Below are positions 45,217 through 52,317 of a DNA stretch of 64,000 nt, in pieces (positions within the stretch are counted from its first letter, which is position 1; the number at the start of each line of letters is the position of its first letter). The stretch comes from DASQGA01 sp963722715. GTDB taxonomy: Bacteria > Actinomycetota > Thermoleophilia > Gaiellales > Gaiellaceae. Made by a program: the position numbers and the translations under genes. Location of the stretch: contig CAVROA010000008.1 of NCBI GenBank assembly GCA_963722715.1, positions 62,001-126,000 on the forward strand, read 5' to 3'. A model generated the notes under the pieces. It was not told the origin of the DNA. It searched no databases and saw only the letters and a program-made list of their open reading frames with translations.

Positions 45217-45652
45217 ATGACATCGGTCGAAAGGCCGCTCTGGCGAGCGGCGCGCCTCGACGAGCTCGGCCGGGTCGAGCCCGAGGGCTTCTGGGATGAG
45301 TGGGCACGGACGCCCGGCTACGGCGCCCGCTGGCGATCGGTCGGGACCGAGCTCGGAATCCTGGGCTTCGGCATGAACCAGTACGAGGCGGACGAAGGCG
45401 AGGAGCTGGTCGTCCCCCATACCGAGGTCGACTACGGGAACCAGGAGGAGGCCTACGTCCTCCTGCGCGGCCGCGCCCGCTTCACGTGCGACGGCGAGCA
45501 GGTCGAGCTCGGGGTCGGCGAGATCCTCTACGTCCGGCCCGAGGCGATGCGCGAGGCGATCGCGCTCGAGTCACCGACCGTCGTCCTCATGGTCGGCGGC
45601 ACGGCTGGGCAAGCCGTACGAGCCGTGGGATTATGGAAAGGACGCGACGTGA
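45217..45652 (+). CDS. Cupin domain protein, frame broken near its 3' end
   Basis: About 145 codons. A single cupin domain includes VVPHTEVDYGNQEEAYVLLR, ARFTCDGEQVELGVGEILYV and RPEAMREAIALESPTVVLMV. In the sequence as given the frame runs on into the Rieske gene. However, the alternative frame from the GGG at 45607-45609 reads GKPYEPWDYGKDAT and stops at TGA 45650-45652, a typical cupin C-terminus. That stop overlaps the Rieske ATG (TGATG). I therefore read two genes with a one-base insertion rather than a fusion. The TetR operator and a strong ribosome-binding site precede it. Its role is probably accessory to the oxygenase. Confidence 0.75.
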
Positions 45653-46755
45653 TGGCGGCTCGCGCGGAGATCGACGCATCCGTCGGCGCGGCGCTGGACG
45701 CCGGTCTGACTCTTCCTGCCGAGTGGTACAGCGATCCGGAGATTCACCGGCTGGAGCGGGAGCGGATCTTTGCGCGCGCGTGGCACTACGCCGCGCGCCT
45801 CGAGCAGGTGGCCGAGCCGCGGAGCTTCGTGACAACTCGGGTGGGCCATGTCCCGGTCGTCATCGTCCGCCACCAGGACGGAGATTTGCGCGCCTTCGTG
45901 AACGTCTGCAGGCACCGGGGCCACCTGGTCGCACAGGGCGAGGGGCGCCGGGAGACGCTTCAGTGCCCCTATCACGCCTGGACGTACGGTCTCGACGGGT
46001 GCCTGCGGGCCGCACCCCGGTCCGACCGCGAGCCCGGGTTCGACTTCGACCAGTACTCGCTCTTGCCGGTTCAGGTCGATGTCTGGGGGCCGTTCGTCTT
46101 CGTCAATCCCGACCCGGAGGCCGGCCCGCTCATGGACGTGCTCGGCCGGCTCCCCGCGGTTCTGGCGGACACGGGTATCGATCTCGATCGCCTGCGTTTT
46201 CGTGAGCGCGTCGATTGGGGCGTGAGCCCCGTCAACTGGAAGATCGGGATCGAGAACTACCTCGAGTGCTACCACTGTCCGGTCGCCCACCCGAGCTTCT
46301 CGAAGCTGATCGACGTCGATCCCGACGCGTATCTGCTCGAATCCGAGGGCTTCGTGTCGAGCCAGTTCGGGCCGCTCCGTGCCTCGCCGAACGGCGACAA
46401 GCTTCCCTACGAGCCACGCGGGGAGGTGACGCGCGCGCAGTACCACTTCGTCTGGCCGAGCCTCACCATCAACATCGAACCTGGCCCCCTGAACCTATCG
46501 ATGGACGCCTGGCGTCCGGTCGGCCCACACGAGCTCCAAGGGAGCACCGACTACTTCTTCGGTGAAGACGTCTCGGACGAGGCGGCGCGCGAGATCATGT
46601 CCTTCGGTGCACAGGTCGGCGCCGAGGACATGGCTCTGGTCGCGTCCGTGCAAGAGGGGCTCGACTCCGGGATGGTGCCCCACGGGCGCCTGCTCACCTC
46701 GAGCGAGCACCTGATCCAGCACTTCCAACGGCTCGTCTTCGAGTCTTTGAGCTAA
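45652..46755 (+). CDS. Rieske-type aromatic-ring/quaternary-amine oxygenase alpha subunit
   Basis: Non-heme iron oxygenase of 367 residues. The Rieske [2Fe-2S] ligands are Cys86, His88, Cys105 and His108 (VCRHRGH and QCPYHAW). The mononuclear iron ligands are His208 and His213 in ENYLECYHCPVAHPSF, plus an Asp near GAEDMALV. The enzyme resembles the single-subunit choline/carnitine/glycine-betaine monooxygenase group as well as aromatic hydroxylases. The true substrate is open. The ATG overlaps the cupin stop. No reductase gene is adjacent. The stop codon lies within a terminator hairpin. Confidence 0.87.
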   Translation: MAARAEIDASVGAALDAGLTLPAEWYSDPEIHRLERERIFARAWHYAARLEQVAEPRSFVTTRVGHVPVVIVRHQDGDLRAFVNVCRHRGHLVAQGEGRRETLQCPYHAWTYGLDGCLRAAPRSDREPGFDFDQYSLLPVQVDVWGPFVFVNPDPEAGPLMDVLGRLPAVLADTGIDLDRLRFRERVDWGVSPVNWKIGIENYLECYHCPVAHPSFSKLIDVDPDAYLLESEGFVSSQFGPLRASPNGDKLPYEPRGEVTRAQYHFVWPSLTINIEPGPLNLSMDAWRPVGPHELQGSTDYFFGEDVSDEAAREIMSFGAQVGAEDMALVASVQEGLDSGMVPHGRLLTSSEHLIQHFQRLVFESLS

Positions 46756-46775
46756 CCCCTAGACCGGGGGTTAGC
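46751..46775 (+). terminator. Hairpin terminator overlapping the Rieske stop codon
   Basis: GCTAACCCC (46751-46759) and GGGGTTAGC (46767-46775) form a perfect 9-bp stem with a 7-base loop. The TAA stop (46753-46755) is inside the left arm. No T-tract follows, as is common in GC-rich actinobacteria. Confidence 0.7.
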
Positions 46776-46869
46776 CCTACTACAGAAAGCCTGCTGGCCC
46801 CACGGACGGGGGGAAGATCCGGTGCGAGGCTTCGTCGTGTCAGATGCACCTTCGACTGAAAGGACCGCG

Positions 46870-46968
46870 ATGAAGTTCAAGTTGTTCGTAGGGCTCGCGT
46901 TCGCCGCACTCTGCGTCCTCGCTCTGGCCGGATTCACGGTCCGCGGGACACGCGCCCTCTTCGCGTAG
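46870..46968 (+). CDS. Possible 32-residue membrane/secreted micropeptide
   Basis: A short open frame with an AAAGGA ribosome-binding site encodes MKFKLFVGLAFAALCVLALA plus GFTVRGTRALFA: a basic start, one hydrophobic helix and a short tail. It looks like a signal peptide or single-span microprotein, but no family is recognised. It sits between the Rieske terminator and the cupin gene at 47023. The remaining 250 bp of this gap show nothing else. Confidence 0.4.
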   Translation: MKFKLFVGLAFAALCVLALAGFTVRGTRALFA

Positions 46969-47022
46969 CACCCCGTCGCTCGGCTCGAAGTCCAGTTCAC
47001 TCTCACTCGGAAGGAGTTCCCC

Positions 47023-47592
47023 ATGATTCGTGCTGGAGACATGATCGAGAACGCCGTTACGGGAGAGCGCCTGCGCTTCCACCGGACGTCGGCGGAGACG
47101 AACGGCGAGCTCGTGGTGGTGGAGACCTTCGTCCAGCCCGGAGGGCAGGTCGCCGCCGCTCACGTGCATCCCCACCAGCAGGAGCGCTTCATCGTGGTCG
47201 AAGGAACCGTCGGGTTCAAGCGTGGCCGCGAGCAACTCGTCGCGGGCCCCGGTGACGAGATCGTCGTCGAGCCCGGCACGGCGCACAAGTTCTGGAATGC
47301 CGGAGACACGGAGGCTCGCTTCTTCTGCGAGATCCGCCCCGCTCTCCAGTTCGAGCGCCTGATCGAGACGATGTTCGGTCTCGCCGCCGACGGCAAGACG
47401 AACAAGAAGGGCATGCCGCAGCCCCTGCGCCTCGCCCCGATCGCGAAGGCTCACTTCGAGGACGTTCGGCTGCCGGTTGTCCCGATCTGGATGCAGCGGA
47501 GCGCGCTCGCCATGGGCGCTCCGATGGGCCGGCTCTTCGGGTACGGAGCCACGTACGAGTCCGTCGGGGCACTCCAGCCCGCGTACGCGTAG
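47023..47592 (+). CDS. Cupin domain-containing protein
   Basis: A 189-residue protein with one cupin barrel at about 25-105. The metal-site motif is AAAHVHPHQQERFIVVEGTV and the second motif GPGDEIVVEPGTAHKFWNAG (His in AHKFWN). The C-terminal 80 residues are hydrophobic-rich (VPIWMQRSALAMGAPMGRLF), as in a common cupin/membrane-associated group. The function is unknown. AAGGAG precedes the ATG. A strong hairpin follows the gene. Confidence 0.85.
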   Translation: MIRAGDMIENAVTGERLRFHRTSAETNGELVVVETFVQPGGQVAAAHVHPHQQERFIVVEGTVGFKRGREQLVAGPGDEIVVEPGTAHKFWNAGDTEARFFCEIRPALQFERLIETMFGLAADGKTNKKGMPQPLRLAPIAKAHFEDVRLPVVPIWMQRSALAMGAPMGRLFGYGATYESVGALQPAYA

Positions 47593-47612
47593 CGCCTCAC
47601 AACCGCTGCAAA

Positions 47613-47636
47613 GGGCGTCGCCTTCGGGCGGCGCCC
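47613..47636. terminator. Bidirectional hairpin terminator with TTCG loop
   Basis: GGGCGTCGCC (47613-47622) and GGCGGCGCCC (47627-47636) pair over 10 bp (one G-T) around a TTCG tetraloop, in the 63-bp gap between convergent genes. It would form in either direction. Confidence 0.75.
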
Positions 47637-47655
47637 GTTCGCTGCACTGGGGAGG

Positions 47656-48465
47656 TCAGGCCTCGCCGAGTGCCGGCAGGTAGCCCTCCTGCTCGAGCCA
47701 GTGCCCGCCGTCGATCGTCAGGTTTTCCCCTGTGATGTAGTCGGCGTAGGGGGAGCAGAGCGCAGTGGTCCACCAGGCGATCTCCTCGACCGTGGCAAGG
47801 CGCCCCGCCGGAACGGTTGCGGCGACGCGCGCCCGATCCTCGTCCGTCGGCCAGAGCGCTGCGCCGGCGCCCTCGGTATCGGTCGGACCGGGAGTGATCG
47901 TGTTCACTCTGATCCTGTGCTGCGCCCACTCGACCGCCAAGGTCCTGGTCATCGCCAAGAGTCCCGCCTTGGCCGCGGCTGAGTGAACCGTCCCCGGGCC
48001 TCCGGTCCACGCATAGCTCGCGAGAACGCTCAGGATCGAGCCGCCGCCACCGTGCTCCATCATCTTCTTCGCCGCCGCCCGAGTGCAGAGGAAGCCTCCG
48101 TCGAGCACGATCGAAACGACGGCGCGCCAGCCGTTCGGGGACAGATCTTCGGCGCGCACGACGAAGTTGCCCGCCGCGTTGTTCACGAGGACGTCGACTC
48201 GGCCGAGCTCGGTCGCAGCAGCGTCGAAGAGCGCATCCACCTGGTCGGGTTGGCGGACATCCGTTGCGTGGGCGAGCGCGCGGCCTCCGCCCTCACGGAT
48301 CGCTCCGGCGACCTCCTCGAGCGGCTCCGGCCTGCGGCCCGCGACGGCGACTCCGGCCCCCAGGCGCGCGAACTCGAGCGCCATCGCCCGTCCCATCCCG
48401 GTCCCGCCGCCCGTGACGACCGCAACCTTCCCGTCGAAAGTGCCTTCAGCGAGCATCGGCGCCAT
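47656..48465 (-). CDS. SDR oxidoreductase, 2,4-dienoyl-CoA reductase-like
   Basis: A 269-residue short-chain dehydrogenase with TGGGTGMGRAMALEFARLGA, Arg-rich NADP specificity (AGRRPEPLEEVAG) and NNAAGNFVVRAEDLSPNGW. Instead of Tyr-x3-Lys it carries GTVHSAAAKAGLLAMTRTLA (Lys kept, Tyr absent), the pattern of mitochondrial and peroxisomal dienoyl-CoA reductases. NADPH-dependent reduction of an unsaturated acyl-CoA is therefore likely. The ATG at 48465 overlaps the ADP-forming ligase stop; an ATG at 48456 is an alternative. Confidence 0.87.
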   Translation of the reverse strand: MAPMLAEGTFDGKVAVVTGGGTGMGRAMALEFARLGAGVAVAGRRPEPLEEVAGAIREGGGRALAHATDVRQPDQVDALFDAAATELGRVDVLVNNAAGNFVVRAEDLSPNGWRAVVSIVLDGGFLCTRAAAKKMMEHGGGGSILSVLASYAWTGGPGTVHSAAAKAGLLAMTRTLAVEWAQHRIRVNTITPGPTDTEGAGAALWPTDEDRARVAATVPAGRLATVEEIAWWTTALCSPYADYITGENLTIDGGHWLEQEGYLPALGEA

Positions 48466-50509
48466 CTTCTAGCACGACCCGCGCGTCGAGGCCGATTGCG
48501 CCATGCGGCGTCACGAGCAGCGGGTTGACTTCGATCTCGGCAATCTCCGGGTGCTCGGCTGCTATCGAGGAGAGCGCAGCCGCGGCGCGGGCCGCTGCGG
48601 CGAGGTCGAGCGGAGCATGTCCCCGGGCGCCTTCGAGCAGCGGTGCGACCCGTAGCGACCGCAAGAGCTTCTCCGCCTGGGCAGCGTCGAGTGGGGCAAG
48701 CGCAACCGCGACGTCGGCAAGGATCTCGGCGTAGAGGCCGCCCGCACCGATGAGCGCGATCGGGCCGAAACGCGCGTCGCGGCGGGCACCGACGATCAGC
48801 TCCACGCCGTTGGCGACGGTGGCCATCGTCTCCACGGAGAGCTCCGGCGGCCCGAGACGGTCGATCAGGTCGGTATAGGCCCGCTCGAGCGCAGCCTCGT
48901 CCTCGAGCCCGAGCACGACACCTCCCCGATCGGACTTGTGGAGCAACCCCAGCGCCTTCAGGACGACGGGGAAGCCGAGCTCCTCTGCGGCGCTCCTGGC
49001 CTCGTCCCAGCTCGTGACCCGACGGGCTTCGGCGAACGCGATCCCGCTCGCCGCGATCAACTCCCGTGCCTCGAAGTAGCCGGTCTCCGCCGCCGCCTTG
49101 TGCGCCGGCGGGAGATCGGGGACGCCCCAGGGCGGCTGCTCCTGGTGCTCCGCCAGGCAAGCGAGCGCGCCGACCGCGGCACCGACGTCCCGGAAGACCG
49201 GGATGCCCCGCTCGCGGAGCGCCCAAGCGGGTGGGCTCGCCCAGAACATGGTGTGGACGACGAGCGGGCGCTCGGTCGCATCGACCCGGTCGGCCATCAC
49301 ACGTGCCGCGTCCACCTCCTGCGCCTCGAAGTCAGGCGAGTACTGGCTGTAGCCGCCGAAGTAGCCGGTCAGGAGAACCGAGTCGACTTCACCCGCATCG
49401 AGCAGCGTCGAGACGACGCGCCCGAAGGAGGAGATGTCCTGCTCGCCTCCGCCGGCCAGGTCGACCGGGTTTCGGGTCGTGGCCGTGAACGGCAGCATCG
49501 CCGCGAGCCGGGACGAGACCGGCTCCGAGAGCCGGGGGAGCTCGAGCCCGTGGCCGGCAGCGAGGTCTGCCGCGAGCGCGCCGTGACCGCCCCCGTCTCC
49601 GGCCACCGCGACACGCCGCCCCCGCACCGGTGCGCGGACGAGGAAAGCCTGGGCGAGATCGACGAGCTCACGCGGCGTTCCGACGCGGACCGCACCCGCC
49701 GCCCGGCAGGCCGCGTCGACGGCGGCGACGTCGCTCACCAGGGCGCCCGTGTGGGACAGCGCCGCTCGTGCGCTCGCCTCGCTGGCTCCGACCGTCAGGA
49801 CGAGCACGGGCTTGCCGGCACGCACCGCGTCCTCCGCCGCCCGGGCGAACGCGCGTCCGTCTCGGAAGTCCTCGCCGTAGATCGCGATCATCGTCGTCGC
49901 CTCGTGATCGACATAGGCGCGCACGACGTCGGCCACCTCGAGGTCTGCCTGATTCCCGAGGGAGGCGAATCGTGAGATCCCGAGCCCTACCTCCGCGGCC
50001 ATCAGCCCGATCTCGATCGCGAGATTCCCGCTCTGCGAGATGAGGCCGATGGAGCCCGCCGGGAACTCGTTCGAGGCGAGATCGAGATCGGCGGGCGCGT
50101 CGAAGACCCCGAGGCAGTTCGGGCCGAGCATGACCGCGCCGCTCGCCCTGACCCGCTCCACGACCGCACGCTCGCGCTCGCGCCCCGACTCGTCCATCTC
50201 GCCGAGCCCGGCGCTGATCGCCACGATCGCCTTCGCCCCGGCGGCGAGCGAGTCGTCCACAGCCTGCTCGAACGCCGCCGCCGGGACCGTCACCACGACG
50301 AGCTCGGGTCGGTCAGGTACCTCTGCGAGCGACGGGTAGGCGGTCTGACCGAGGATCTCGCCGCCGTTTCGGTTGACGAGGTAGATCGGTCGCCGCCCGT
50401 TCCCCTTCAGCGCGCCACGGGCGAGCCAGTGGCCCCACTTGGCGGGGTCGTTCGACGCGCCCAGGATCGCGACCGAGCTCGGCTCGAAGAGCGCGCGGAG
50501 ATCCCGCAT
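48446..50509 (-). CDS. ADP-forming acyl-CoA ligase (acetate-CoA ligase family)
   Basis: A 687-residue fused alpha-beta ADP-forming acyl-CoA synthetase. It has an N-terminal CoA-binding Rossmann domain (SSVAILGASNDPAKWGHWLA) and a succinyl-CoA-ligase-like flavodoxin domain with the phospho-His site in RAALSHTGALVSD. A C-terminal ATP-grasp domain follows (FPVVLKALGLLHKSDRGGVV, then AEIEVNPLLVTPHG). It converts an organic acid plus CoA and ATP to acyl-CoA and ADP, or the reverse with ATP gain. The ATG at 50509 is 2 bp after the acyl-CoA dehydrogenase stop. Same operon as the dienoyl-CoA-reductase-like SDR. Confidence 0.9.
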   Translation of the reverse strand: MRDLRALFEPSSVAILGASNDPAKWGHWLARGALKGNGRRPIYLVNRNGGEILGQTAYPSLAEVPDRPELVVVTVPAAAFEQAVDDSLAAGAKAIVAISAGLGEMDESGRERERAVVERVRASGAVMLGPNCLGVFDAPADLDLASNEFPAGSIGLISQSGNLAIEIGLMAAEVGLGISRFASLGNQADLEVADVVRAYVDHEATTMIAIYGEDFRDGRAFARAAEDAVRAGKPVLVLTVGASEASARAALSHTGALVSDVAAVDAACRAAGAVRVGTPRELVDLAQAFLVRAPVRGRRVAVAGDGGGHGALAADLAAGHGLELPRLSEPVSSRLAAMLPFTATTRNPVDLAGGGEQDISSFGRVVSTLLDAGEVDSVLLTGYFGGYSQYSPDFEAQEVDAARVMADRVDATERPLVVHTMFWASPPAWALRERGIPVFRDVGAAVGALACLAEHQEQPPWGVPDLPPAHKAAAETGYFEARELIAASGIAFAEARRVTSWDEARSAAEELGFPVVLKALGLLHKSDRGGVVLGLEDEAALERAYTDLIDRLGPPELSVETMATVANGVELIVGARRDARFGPIALIGAGGLYAEILADVAVALAPLDAAQAEKLLRSLRVAPLLEGARGHAPLDLAAAARAAAALSSIAAEHPEIAEIEVNPLLVTPHGAIGLDARVVLEDGADAR

Positions 50510-50511
50510 CG

Positions 50512-51681
50512 CTAATCGCCCTTGAGGAGCTGCCGGGAGATGATCAGGCGCTGGATGTCGGACGTGCCCTCCTCGATCTCCTCGAGCTTCGCGTCCCGCA
50601 TCCACTTTTCGGCGAGGTACTCGCGGGAGTAGCCCCAGCCTCCGAGCGTCTGGACACACGCCCACGTGCAGAACATTGCCGTCTCCGACGCATGGAGCTT
50701 CGCCATGGCCGCTTCGAGGGGCGCGGGCGCGCCGGCATCCAGCTTCCTCGCCGCGCGCAGGACGAGGAGGCGCGATGCGTCGACGCGGAGCGCCATGTCG
50801 GCGAGGCGGAAGGCCACGGCCTGGTGCTCTGCGATCGGCTTGCCGAACTGCTCGCGGGACTTCGCGTACTCGACCGAGTACTCGGTCGCCGCCCGGGCGA
50901 GGCCCGTCGCTGCCGCGCCGAGGATCACGCGCGAGCGGTCGAAGGTCTCCATGAGGCCGTAGAAGCCCTGGCCCTCGTCGCCGAGGCGTCGGTCCTCGGG
51001 CAGGAATGCATCCTCCAGGAAGAGCTCCGAGTTGACGATCGCCCGCTGTCCCATCTTTCGCATCGGCTGGCCGAACGAGACTCCCTCGTCGCCCTTCTCG
51101 ACGACGAACGCAGTGATGCCTCGATGCCGGGTGCCGGGCTCGACGGTCGCGAAGACGATGTAGTAGGTCGCAATGCCGCCGTTCGAGACCCAGGCCTTCT
51201 GGCCGCGCAGGCGGTAGCCGCCGTCGACCCGCGTCGCCGTCGTCGTCATCGAGGCTGCATCCGAGCCGACGCCGGGCTCGGTCGAGGCCAGGGCTCCGAG
51301 CAGGGAGCTGTCAGTCACGAGGGGCTCGAGCCACCGCCGCCGCTGCTCCTCGGTGCCGAGCTCCAGAACCGGCTCTGCGAAGAATCCGTTCGAGCAGATG
51401 AGGTTCCCGATCCCGGAGCAGCCCCAGCAGAGCTCCTCCTGGACGATGCACTGGGTGAGGACGTCCGTGAGGCCGCCGCCGCCGAGCTCCTCGGGGAGCA
51501 TGAAGGTCGTGATGCCGAGCTCCGACGCCTTCCGCCAGATCTCCCAGGGCATCTCGATGTCCGCCTCGTCGACCTCGCGCGAGACGGGGCGGATCTCCCG
51601 CTCGGCAAAGTCGTGGCAGACGTCACGGATCTCGCGCTGTTCGGGGCTCAGCTCGATCAGCTCTGAGGCGACGTTCGTCAC
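50512..51681 (-). CDS. Acyl-CoA dehydrogenase family protein
   Basis: FAD-dependent acyl-CoA dehydrogenase, 389 residues. It has GALASTEPGVGSDAASMTTT, GQKAWVSNGGIATYYIV and YSVEYAKSREQFGKPIAEHQ. The base Glu is in LEEIEEGTSDIQRLIISRQL. The GTG start gives MTNVASELIELSPEQREIRD. It is first in the run with the ADP-forming ligase and the SDR, consistent with oxidation of an acyl-CoA formed by the ligase. It is separated from the upstream lipoprotein gene by 12 bp. Confidence 0.92.
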   Translation of the reverse strand: MTNVASELIELSPEQREIRDVCHDFAEREIRPVSREVDEADIEMPWEIWRKASELGITTFMLPEELGGGGLTDVLTQCIVQEELCWGCSGIGNLICSNGFFAEPVLELGTEEQRRRWLEPLVTDSSLLGALASTEPGVGSDAASMTTTATRVDGGYRLRGQKAWVSNGGIATYYIVFATVEPGTRHRGITAFVVEKGDEGVSFGQPMRKMGQRAIVNSELFLEDAFLPEDRRLGDEGQGFYGLMETFDRSRVILGAAATGLARAATEYSVEYAKSREQFGKPIAEHQAVAFRLADMALRVDASRLLVLRAARKLDAGAPAPLEAAMAKLHASETAMFCTWACVQTLGGWGYSREYLAEKWMRDAKLEEIEEGTSDIQRLIISRQLLKGD

Positions 51682-51693
51682 CCGCCGATCATC

Positions 51694-52293
51694 TCATCCG
51701 AGCTGGGCCGCGAGAGCCTTCACGCGGCGATCGTTCACACCGGCGCCGTCGGCGAGAAGTGTGTGGACGTCGGAGCCGTCCCGCCAGGCCGCGAGGTAGG
51801 TCGGCAGGTCGGAATGGCAGCCGCACCCTTCCTCGAGGAGGAGGACGCCGTCGGAGCCGACCGGCAGAGTCTGCTCGGACTTGACCTGACCGATGAGGTC
51901 CGAAGCGTTTCGGTCGAGCCAACGCAGATACGCGCTCGCGCCAGAAGGCGCGGCGAAGGAGAGGGTGCGCGTGACCACATGGCTGTAGAGCTTTGTGCGG
52001 CCTGTGTATTCGACCTCGACGCCGCCTTCGAAGTCCGCCTCCTCGAGGACGCCTGCGAGCGCCGCCGGCTCGAGCGCATCCTCGGAGAGCGCGTCGACGT
52101 CCAGCTTCCGCTGGCTGCGGCTCAGGTCCGATAGCGAGGCGGGGTCGGCGAGCAGCACAATCCTGTCCTTGCCGGTGTCGGTCGTGGCGGGCGCGCCCTC
52201 CGAGTCGCCGCCGCAGCCCGCCAGGCAGCCCGCCAGGAGCAGCACCAGGATGCCGAGCGTCGTTGCGAGCCTGGATCGGGTCACTGCGTACAT
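51694..52293 (-). CDS. Lipoprotein of unknown function
   Basis: A 199-residue predicted lipoprotein. The signal sequence ends in a lipobox (LLAGCLAGCGGDSEG). The mature part is mixed alpha/beta without a recognised domain, with EADFEGGVEVEYTGRTKLYS, SGASAYLRWLDRNASDL and a Cys pair in LLEEGCGCHSDL. It may be an actinobacterial LppX/sporulation-like lipoprotein, but that is not supported strongly. The start at 52293 is only 24 bp from the divergent selenoprotein gene, so both promoters must overlap the neighbour's coding sequence. Confidence 0.8.
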   Translation of the reverse strand: MYAVTRSRLATTLGILVLLLAGCLAGCGGDSEGAPATTDTGKDRIVLLADPASLSDLSRSQRKLDVDALSEDALEPAALAGVLEEADFEGGVEVEYTGRTKLYSHVVTRTLSFAAPSGASAYLRWLDRNASDLIGQVKSEQTLPVGSDGVLLLEEGCGCHSDLPTYLAAWRDGSDVHTLLADGAGVNDRRVKALAAQLG

Positions 52294-52317
52294 ACTGCCG
52301 GTCGTGAGGGAGGAGTC

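Noticed and set aside
45217..46755. Single cupin-Rieske fusion protein
   Set aside because: The out-of-frame cupin tail, the overlapping TGATG and the normal Rieske N-terminus indicate two genes joined by a one-base indel.
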